DNA of 64,000 nt. It comes from Neisseria lisongii. GTDB lineage: Bacteria > Pseudomonadota > Gammaproteobacteria > Burkholderiales > Neisseriaceae. Within the stretch, counting starts at the first letter, position 1. Every line of letters begins with the position of its first letter. The stretch spans positions 310,001 to 374,000 of the forward strand of contig NZ_CP116766.1 in the NCBI RefSeq assembly GCF_028463985.1, written 5' to 3'. The notes beneath the pieces were generated by a model that saw nothing but the letters and a program-made list of their open reading frames with translations, did not search any database and was not told the origin of the DNA. Positions 58,019-64,000 of the stretch are shown piece after piece. Both the position numbers and the translations under genes were made by a program.

Positions 58019-59941
58019 TCAAGCGGCGGCAAATTCGGCATCGATTTCGGCGTTAATCTGTTCCAACTCTTCCTGCCAGCCCAGCCAGTTTTCTTCGCAT
58101 TGCGCCAGTTTGCTTTTGGTTTCTGCCAGTTTGGCGAGGGTTTCCTGCAGTCGGGCTTTGTTTTCTTCGGCGTAGGCGGATTCTTGTGCCAAAAAGGTTT
58201 CGCAGGCCGTCTGAATTTCGTTCAGGGTGGCCATTTCTTTTTCGGCTTTGTCAATTTTTTGTTGGACGGGTTTGCAGCGTTTGGCTTTTTCCTGCCGGAT
58301 TTGGGCTTCGAGACGTTTGGTGTCTTTGCGGCTCAGGCTTTGGGCGGATGCGGCGGGTGCGTTGGCGGCGTTTTCCTGCGCCAGCCGCCATTGGCGGTAG
58401 TCGTTGAGGTCGCCGTCAAAGGTTTTCAGACGGCCTTGGTCGATCAGCAGGAAGCTGTCGGTGGTGGCTTCGAGCAGGCTGCGGTCGTGGGACACGACAA
58501 TCAGTGCGCCTTGGAAACTCTGCAGCGCCAGCGTGAGGGCGTGGCGCATATCCAAGTCGAGGTGGTTGGTCGGTTCGTCAAGCAGCAGCAGGTTGGGTTT
58601 CTGCCATACAATCATGGCGAGTGCCAAACGGGCTTTTTCGCCGCCGGAAAAGGGTTCGATTTTTTGCAGCGCCATGTCGCCGACAAAGTTGAAACCGCCT
58701 AAAAAGTTGCGGATTTCCTGTTCTTTGACTTCGGGCGAGAGCTGTTGAATATGCCATACGGGGCTTTGGTCGTCGCGCAGAATGTCGAGCTGGTGTTGGG
58801 CGAAATAGCCGATGTTGAGTTTTTCGGCACGGATGATGTTGCCCGACTGCGGTGTCAGCTCGCCCGCCAAGGCTTTAATCAGGGTGGATTTGCCGCTGCC
58901 GTTTACGCCGAGCAGCCCGTAGCGTGCGCCGCTTTCGAGCGACAGGTTGAGGTCGGCGAGCGTGGTGCTGCCGTTGTAGCCGAGCCGGATGTGTTCTAGT
59001 TTTAAGAGCGGGTTGGGTAGGTGGGCGGGGGTGTCGAAGGCAAAGGAAAATTCGCTGTCCAAGTGTGCCGGTGCGATGCGTTCGAGCTTGGCGAGGGCTT
59101 TGATGCGGCTTTGTGCCTGCGTGGCTTTGGTGGCTTTGGCTTTGAAGCGGTCGATAAACGACTGCAGGTGTTTGATTTGTGCCTGTTGTTTGGTGTAGGC
59201 GGCCTGCTGCTGCGCCAGCCGCTGCGCCCGTTCGTTTTGGTAGAAATCGTAGTTGCCGCCGTATTGGGTCAGTTTTTGGTTGGACAATTCTATGGTGTGG
59301 TTGGTGGCGGCGTTGAGAAAATCCCGGTCGTGGGAAATGATGATTTGGGTGCAGGGTAGGGCGGAGAGGTGGTTTTCCAGCCACAATACGGTTTCCAAAT
59401 CGAGGTGGTTGGTCGGTTCGTCAAGCAGCAGCAGGTCGGCACGGCACATCAGTGCCTGCGCCAGATTGAGCCTCATCCGCCAGCCGCCGGAAAAGGCTTT
59501 GACGGGTTTGGCGTGTTCTTCTTGGGAAAAACCCAAGCCGCTGAGTAATTTGGCGGCACGGGCGGGGGCGGTGTAGGCATCGATTTCGTCGAGTTTGGCG
59601 TGGTATTCCGCCTGTTTCATGCCGTTGTTTTCCGCTTCGGCCTGCGCCAAGGCCGTCTGAAAATGCTGTAATTCGGCATCGCCCTGCAAAACATAATCCA
59701 GTGCGGAAATGTCCAAGGCGGGCGTTTCCTGAGCTACGGCGGCGAGTTTCCAGTGTTTGGGAACGGAGACATCGCCGCTGTCGGGTGTGATTTCGCCTTT
59801 CAACAGGGCAAACAGGCTGGATTTGCCGGTGCCGTTTTTGCCGATCAGGCCGACCCGCCAGCCGGGATTGACGGTGGCGGCGGCGTGTTCCAGCAATACT
59901 TTCAAGCCTCGTTGCAGGGTCAGGTTTTTCAGCTCGATCAT
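58019..59941 (-). CDS. yheS: ABC-F ATPase YheS
   Basis: A 640-residue soluble twin ATPase of the ABC-F group that acts on ribosomes. Walker A G-K-N-G-T-G-K-S-S near 35 and G-V-N-G-S-G-K-S-T near 345, signatures F-S-G-G-W-R-M-R and F-S-G-G-E-K-A-R. The asymmetric first signature (G-G-W-R-M-R) and the long C-terminal coiled coil (about 540-640) point to YheS rather than EttA or Uup. Uptake sequences are embedded in the coding region. It lies downstream of mogA on the same strand. Confidence 0.9.
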   Translation of the reverse strand: MIELKNLTLQRGLKVLLEHAAATVNPGWRVGLIGKNGTGKSSLFALLKGEITPDSGDVSVPKHWKLAAVAQETPALDISALDYVLQGDAELQHFQTALAQAEAENNGMKQAEYHAKLDEIDAYTAPARAAKLLSGLGFSQEEHAKPVKAFSGGWRMRLNLAQALMCRADLLLLDEPTNHLDLETVLWLENHLSALPCTQIIISHDRDFLNAATNHTIELSNQKLTQYGGNYDFYQNERAQRLAQQQAAYTKQQAQIKHLQSFIDRFKAKATKATQAQSRIKALAKLERIAPAHLDSEFSFAFDTPAHLPNPLLKLEHIRLGYNGSTTLADLNLSLESGARYGLLGVNGSGKSTLIKALAGELTPQSGNIIRAEKLNIGYFAQHQLDILRDDQSPVWHIQQLSPEVKEQEIRNFLGGFNFVGDMALQKIEPFSGGEKARLALAMIVWQKPNLLLLDEPTNHLDLDMRHALTLALQSFQGALIVVSHDRSLLEATTDSFLLIDQGRLKTFDGDLNDYRQWRLAQENAANAPAASAQSLSRKDTKRLEAQIRQEKAKRCKPVQQKIDKAEKEMATLNEIQTACETFLAQESAYAEENKARLQETLAKLAETKSKLAQCEENWLGWQEELEQINAEIDAEFAAA

Positions 59942-60002
59942 GTTCGGTTTCCGCAGCAGGTAAAACCGCTATTTTACCCGAACTTTGCCGGAATGATGAA
60001 TG

Positions 60003-60129
60003 ATGCCGTCTGAAAATGAGTGAAACCCGCTGCGCCTGTTTTGGTTTCGCCGAAACCCGTTGGCTCGTTTTGGCGAAACCTGCGGTTTTAGCTGCGCAGA
60101 AACTCACTGCGTTCGTTTTCAGACGGCAT
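60003..60129. repeat. Repeat D copy, extended
   Basis: Between inverted uptake sequences lie GCTCGTTTTGGCGAAACC, TGCGGTTTTAGC and GCGCAGAAACTCACTGCG. This copy carries the motif GGTTTCGCCGAAACC in addition, which makes a second small palindrome. It separates mogA from yheS. Confidence 0.65.
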
Positions 60130-60144
60130 GATGGTCGAAACGGT

Positions 60145-60729
60145 TTATTTCTGCTTGGGGCGGAAAGCCTTGCTGATGTTGCTGTCGGTTTCGATAAAGC
60201 CTGCGCCAATCAGATCGAGGCAATAGGGAATGGCGCTGAACAGGCCGTGAACTTGGATTTCGCCTGTGTCATTGCGCACGCCGCCCAGCGTCTCGGCGAT
60301 GGCTTTGGGGCGGCCGGGCAAATTGACAATCAGGGTTTTGCCCCGTATGCCGGCGGTTTGGCGGGACAATATGGCGGTCGGCACATAATACAGGCTGATT
60401 TGGCGCATTTGTTCGCCAAAGCCGGGCATTTCTTTGTCGATAACTTTAAGCGTGGCTTCGGGGGTAACATCACGCAGGGCGGGACCGGTGCCGCCGGTGG
60501 TAAACACCAAGTCGCAGGCGTGGCGGTCGGCCATGTCGATCAGGGTTTGTTCGATCAGACTCTCTTCGTCGGGAATCAGTGCTTCGATAAAGTTGATCGG
60601 ATTGTTTACCGCCTGCGTGAGCCAGTCTTTCAGGGCGGGAATGCCCTCGTCGGCATATACGCCGCTGCTGGCACGGTCGCTGGCGGATACTAATCCGATG
60701 GTAATGGTGGCAAGAGTAGGTGTGGTCAT
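60145..60729 (-). CDS. mogA: Molybdopterin adenylyltransferase
   Basis: A 194-residue enzyme that adenylates molybdopterin before molybdenum insertion. T-I-G-L-V-S-A-S-D-R-A-S-S-G-V-Y is at the start, and T-T-G-G-T-G-P-A-L-R-D-V-T-P-E-A (about 77-92) is the MoaB/Mog signature, with L-P-G-R-P-K-A at about 143. Length is that of MogA rather than the shorter MoaB. ATG 60729 is chosen; 21 codons upstream are also open but contain an uptake sequence. No other molybdenum genes are present. Confidence 0.93.
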   Translation of the reverse strand: MTTPTLATITIGLVSASDRASSGVYADEGIPALKDWLTQAVNNPINFIEALIPDEESLIEQTLIDMADRHACDLVFTTGGTGPALRDVTPEATLKVIDKEMPGFGEQMRQISLYYVPTAILSRQTAGIRGKTLIVNLPGRPKAIAETLGGVRNDTGEIQVHGLFSAIPYCLDLIGAGFIETDSNISKAFRPKQK

Positions 60730-60769
60730 GATGATAAATAAAGGATTGGGTTGATTGAAAAAAACAGCA

Positions 60770-60820
60770 GGCCGTCTGAAAATCCATTTCACTTGTTGTA
60801 GCGAAATTCAGACGGCCTCA
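60770..60820. terminator. DUS-pair terminator of the AI-2E-type permease gene
   Basis: AGGCCGTCTGAA and TTCAGACGGCCT flank a loop of about 26 bases between the permease gene and mogA. Confidence 0.6.
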
Positions 60821-60824
60821 CACA

Positions 60825-61895
60825 TCAGCGGTGGCGGTAGAAGCGGCTGAGGAAATAGGCGGACACGCCTTCGCGCAGCAAAACCAGTGTTACCGCCGCC
60901 AGCGGCAGGCCGACCAGCATACCGACAAAGCCCATCAGTTGGCCGAACGCCATCAGCGAGAAAATCACCCAAAACGGCGACAGGCCGATACGGTCGCCGA
61001 CGATTTTCGGCGTGATGAAAAAACTTTCCAAAAGCTGGCCGACGGCAAATACGCCCCAGACCAGAAAAATACCTTGCCACGAACCGAATTGCAGCATGGC
61101 GGCAATCGTTGCCAGTAAAAGGCCGGTAAATGCGCCCAGATAGGGAATAAAGACCAAAATACCCGCCACCATGCCGATGGCAAAGCCCGATTCCAAACCG
61201 GTGAGCATCAGGCCCGTGCCGTATATCAGCCCCATAATCAGCATGACCATCAGCTGGCCGCGCAGAAATTCGCTCAACACCTGATCCATATTGGACGTAA
61301 TGCGGGTATAGCTGTCGATAAAGCGGCGGGGAACAAGGGCGCTGATGCCGTAAGACCAGCGTTTCCAGTCCAGCAGAAAATAATAGAGCAGAAACGGCAG
61401 CAGCAACAGATTGCTGATGCTGGTAATCACATTCCCGCTTTGACGCATAATCGCCGGCATCATATTTTTCAGCGTCTGGCTCAATTCGCCGGTGTGCGAC
61501 TGCAGCCAGCGGATAATCGAATCACCGTCCAAGCTGATATAGTCGCCCGCCACACGGTTAATCAGCGGCAGCAGCACATTCTGGGTAAAATGGACAATCA
61601 GCGGCAGACGTTCCAGCAGATTGTTAAACTGTCCGACCAGCATCGGCACGATAATCAGCACCAGCGACAGCAATACCGCCAGCGCCGACACCATCACCAG
61701 CATAGACGCAATGCCCCGTTTGAAACGGTGGCTTTCCAGCCAACTGACCAGCGGATTGAGGACATAAGCCAGCACCGCCGCAATAATAAACGGTGTCAAA
61801 ACATCGCCCAGCGCATGAATCAGCCACACAAAACCGGCAATTACCAATACCGCAACCGACCACGGCAGAACGGCACGTTTTTTCTTTTGATACAT
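60825..61895 (-). CDS. AI-2E family transporter (PerM/YdiK-like permease)
   Basis: A 356-residue inner-membrane protein of the AI-2E/UPF0118 family: paired membrane segments at the N-terminus (about 12-65), a central soluble helical part (about 90-200), and five to six segments after 205 including G-I-L-V-F-I-P-Y-L-G-A, the family signature. Members export a range of solutes, so no substrate can be named. I chose the ATG at 61895 over the one nine codons upstream, because a -10-like TATACT at 61937 would leave that start with almost no leader. Confidence 0.82.
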   Translation of the reverse strand: MYQKKKRAVLPWSVAVLVIAGFVWLIHALGDVLTPFIIAAVLAYVLNPLVSWLESHRFKRGIASMLVMVSALAVLLSLVLIIVPMLVGQFNNLLERLPLIVHFTQNVLLPLINRVAGDYISLDGDSIIRWLQSHTGELSQTLKNMMPAIMRQSGNVITSISNLLLLPFLLYYFLLDWKRWSYGISALVPRRFIDSYTRITSNMDQVLSEFLRGQLMVMLIMGLIYGTGLMLTGLESGFAIGMVAGILVFIPYLGAFTGLLLATIAAMLQFGSWQGIFLVWGVFAVGQLLESFFITPKIVGDRIGLSPFWVIFSLMAFGQLMGFVGMLVGLPLAAVTLVLLREGVSAYFLSRFYRHR

Positions 61896-62010
61896 AAATC
61901 CAGATTCCGAACCCAAGTTCATCAGTCATCAAAGTATAGCAGAAGATTGGCGGTATGCCGTCTGAAAATATGGCGAAAGAGCGAAACCGGGACAGCGTTT
62001 CCCCGTCTTG

Positions 62011-62043
62011 CCGCACTGCTTTTAAAGTAAATGCACGATAGTA
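62011..62043. repeat. Solo Correia-like right arm
   Basis: GCTTTTAAAGTAAATGCACGATA matches the right arm of the ACTTTAAAAGTA-type elements, preceded by CCCGTCTTGCCGCAC. No left arm is present, so it is a remnant between the divergent permease gene and purM. Confidence 0.5.
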
Positions 62044-62115
62044 TAAAAATCAGTTAAAATAGCACCATGATTGCTTCCCCATTTTTCACCATCCCTAGAG
62101 CGAGGAATATTCCGC

Positions 62116-63150
62116 ATGAACACTTCATTGAGCTACCGTGATGCAGGCGTCGATATCGATGCAGGCGACCAACTGGTTGAAAACATCAAACCCTTTGCCA
62201 AACGCACCATGCGCCCTGAAGTGTTGGGCGACTTGGGCGGCTTCGGCGCACTGGTCGAAATCGGCAAAAAATACCGCAATCCCGTATTGGTCAGCGGTAC
62301 CGACGGTGTCGGCACCAAGCTGAAACTGGCATTTGATTGGGACAAACACGATACCGTCGGCATCGATTTGGTGGCAATGAGCGTAAACGACATTCTCGTT
62401 CAAGGCGCAGAACCCCTGTTTTTCCTAGATTATTTCGCCTGCGGCAAACTCGATGTCGCCCGTGCCACCGACGTGATTAAAGGCATTGCCCAAGGCTGCG
62501 AAGAATCCGGCTGCGCCCTGATCGGCGGCGAAACCGCAGAAATGCCGGGCATGTATCCCGAAGGCGAATACGACTTGGCAGGCTTTGCCGTCGGCGTGGT
62601 CGAAAAAGACCGTGTGATTAACGGCCGCAGCATTGCCGCAGGCGATGTCGTGTTGGGCTTGGCTTCCAACGGCGCACATTCCAACGGCTATTCCCTGATC
62701 CGCAAAATCATCGAGCGCGACAATCCTGATTTGGATGCCCAGTTCGACAACGGCAAAACCCTGCGCGAAGCTATCATCGCCCCGACCCGCCTGTATGTCA
62801 AACCGATTTTGGCCGCTTTGCAACAATTCGCCATTAAAGGCATGGCACACATCACCGGTGGCGGCATCACCGAAAACGTACCCCGCATTTTGCCGCAAAA
62901 CACCGTTGCCCAAATCGATGCCGCTTCATGGGCATTGCCGAAACTCTTCCAATGGCTGCAACAGGCAGGCAATGTCGAAACGCAGGAAATGTACCGCACC
63001 TTCAACTGCGGTATCGGCATGGTGGTCGTCGTTGCCGCCGAAGATGCCGATGCCGTGCAGGCATTCTTGAGCGAAGCAGGCGAAACCGTGTACCGCTTGG
63101 GCAAAATCCGAGAACGCAACGGCGACGAACACCAAACCCAAGTCGCTTGA
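62116..63150 (+). CDS. purM: AIR synthetase (phosphoribosylformylglycinamidine cyclo-ligase)
   Basis: A 344-residue ATP-dependent enzyme closing the imidazole ring in purine synthesis. Start M-N-T-S-L-S-Y-R-D-A-G-V-D-I; 15 codons upstream are open but lack the family start. G-T-D-G-V-G-T-K-L-K, M-S-V-N-D-I-L-V-Q-G-A-E-P and the G-G-E-T-A-E-M-P-G motif are present. Fifth step of the pathway; purC and purE in this window act two steps later. It ends at a strong terminator and is divergent from the permease gene. Confidence 0.97.
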   Translation: MNTSLSYRDAGVDIDAGDQLVENIKPFAKRTMRPEVLGDLGGFGALVEIGKKYRNPVLVSGTDGVGTKLKLAFDWDKHDTVGIDLVAMSVNDILVQGAEPLFFLDYFACGKLDVARATDVIKGIAQGCEESGCALIGGETAEMPGMYPEGEYDLAGFAVGVVEKDRVINGRSIAAGDVVLGLASNGAHSNGYSLIRKIIERDNPDLDAQFDNGKTLREAIIAPTRLYVKPILAALQQFAIKGMAHITGGGITENVPRILPQNTVAQIDAASWALPKLFQWLQQAGNVETQEMYRTFNCGIGMVVVVAAEDADAVQAFLSEAGETVYRLGKIRERNGDEHQTQVA

Positions 63151-63179
63151 GACGGGTAAGATACAGACAGTTTGAAAAA

Positions 63180-63212
63180 AATCGGAACGATTTAAGCGTT
63201 CCGATTTTTTTG
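63180..63212 (+). terminator. Terminator after purM
   Basis: AAATCGGAACG/CGTTCCGATTT around ATTTAAG, followed by seven T. Confidence 0.92.
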
Positions 63213-63281
63213 TTTGGACTTTCATTATCAACCCAAGCCGTCTGAAAATCATGTTTTCAGACGGCTTGTTGTGGAATTTAA

Positions 63282-63366
63282 AACACGTGCATGCTTGGGC
63301 ATGCACCCTACCTATATGAAATTTAAGGGAATTCATCGTAGGGTGCACGCTGTTGCGTGCACGTGT
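63282..63366. repeat. 85-base palindrome ACACGTGCATGC...GCGTGCACGTGT
   Basis: AACACGTGCATGCTTGGGCATGCACCCTAC and GTAGGGTGCACGCTGTTGCGTGCACGTGTT face each other around an AT-rich loop. Each arm contains its own smaller palindrome (GCATGC...GCATGC). Parts recur in repeat C. Confidence 0.65.
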
Positions 63367-63379
63367 TAGTAAAACATGC

Positions 63380-63442
63380 GTTTTTAGCTTCGCAGAAACT
63401 CGCTTTGCTCGTTTTGGCGAAACCTGCGGTTTTCAGATGGCA
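63380..63442. repeat. Repeat D copy
   Basis: TTAGCTTCGCAGAAACTCGCTTTGCTCG and TTTTGGCGAAACCTGCGGTTTTCAGA, ending in a mutated uptake sequence (CAGATGGCAT). It lies directly below purE. Confidence 0.65.
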
Positions 63443-63466
63443 TTATTATGATTTGCTGCGGGAAAA

Positions 63467-63949
63467 TTACGCAGGCAGCTCCATTGCCAACACGGTTTGT
63501 TCCTGTTTGGTACGGAATGCGGCGAGTTTTTCCGCCAATTCGGGATTATCGTTGGCGAGCAGGGCGATGGCGAACAGGGCGGCGTTGGCAGCGCCGGCTT
63601 CGCCGATGGCAAAAGTGGCCACGGGTACGCCTTTGGGCATTTGGACGATGGACAGCAGCGAATCTTCGCCGCGCAGATATTTGCTCGGTACGGGTACGCC
63701 CAAGACGGGGACGGTGGTTTTGGCGGCAACCATGCCTGGCAGGTGGGCAGCACCGCCGGCACCGGCAATAATTGCTTTAATGCCCCGCTCCCGAGCGGTT
63801 TCGGCGTATTCAAACATCAAATCGGGCGTGCGGTGGGCGGAAACGACTTTGGCCTCGAATTCGATACCGAATTCGGTCAGAAATTGCGCAGCCTGCTGCA
63901 TCACCGGCCAGTCGCTGTTGCTACCCATAATAATGCCTACTTGAACCAT
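63467..63949 (-). CDS. purE: N5-carboxyaminoimidazole ribonucleotide mutase
   Basis: A 160-residue class I PurE converting N5-CAIR to CAIR. Q-V-G-I-I-M-G-S-N-S-D-W-P is the signature at the start, then S-A-H-R-T-P (active-site histidine) and the G-A-G-G-A-A-H-L-P-G-M block near 75. ATG 63949 follows AAGGAG at ideal spacing; 16 further codons upstream reach the window end and are unlikely to be coding. purK is not visible and may lie beyond the window. Confidence 0.96.
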   Translation of the reverse strand: MVQVGIIMGSNSDWPVMQQAAQFLTEFGIEFEAKVVSAHRTPDLMFEYAETARERGIKAIIAGAGGAAHLPGMVAAKTTVPVLGVPVPSKYLRGEDSLLSIVQMPKGVPVATFAIGEAGAANAALFAIALLANDNPELAEKLAAFRTKQEQTVLAMELPA

Positions 63950-64000
63950 GATTGCTCCTTGTGGGGAAATTGTTGGGGAAATATCGTGAATTATCAATAA

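Overview
The window is chromosomal DNA of a Neisseriaceae bacterium, most probably a commensal or animal-associated Neisseria. The main evidence is the very high density of the DNA uptake sequence in its AG form (aGGCCGTCTGAA, with some AT-form copies). These occur singly inside genes and as inverted pairs that serve as terminators. Many proteins (ThrS, PheT, UvrA, LeuA, Pnp) look close to Neisseria proteins, and Correia-type small repeats lie between the genes. I cannot name the species.

Layout. Positions 1-8.4 kb hold a lipoprotein, hemH, dctA, tgt and the thrS-infC-rpmI-rplT translation operon. From 8.4 to 14 kb are pheS and pheT, split by a HepT/MntA-like toxin-antitoxin pair, then ihfA with an overlapping MerR-like gene. 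From 14 to 27.4 kb come a DUF2868/DUF3482 membrane-protein and GTPase pair, a probable small RNA, rmlD, purC, pnp, recN, the ABC-F gene uup and nadE. From 27.9 to 40 kb a segment flanked by inverted tRNA-Pro copies (one intact, one broken) carries a CcoI/FixI copper ATPase, hflX, psd, two tiny membrane-protein genes, uvrA, fic and the first IS110 copy. From 40 to 50 kb is the most rearranged part: a nested IS630 remnant, a broken mqo next to an intact mdh, a methyltransferase, an HTH-LeuA open frame, and a second IS110 copy inside a dispersed repeat. From 50 to 64 kb are rraA, potABC, radC, greA, two paralogous small exported proteins, yheS, mogA, an AI-2E-type permease, purM and purE.

How the parts work together. 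Most genes are housekeeping: translation, purine synthesis (purC, purM, purE), RNA turnover (pnp, rraA), DNA repair (uvrA, recN, radC) and respiration or metal handling (hemH, ccoI). Anaerobic control is visible at two FNR-type sites. One is a symmetric site between ccoI and a 37-residue membrane protein. The other is a perfect site over the promoter of the decayed mqo. Loss of mqo beside an intact NAD-dependent mdh suggests that malate oxidation has changed enzyme.

Most unusual signals. (1) IS110 copies in which guide segments of a candidate bridge RNA can be read against the element ends and the target. (2) About a dozen Correia-like elements whose cores are shared but whose terminal arms differ between copies while still pairing within each copy. 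(3) An HTH domain continuous with LeuA behind a palindrome that overlaps its promoter. (4) A probable anti-Shine-Dalgarno small RNA. (5) A pair of tiny, translationally coupled membrane-protein genes.
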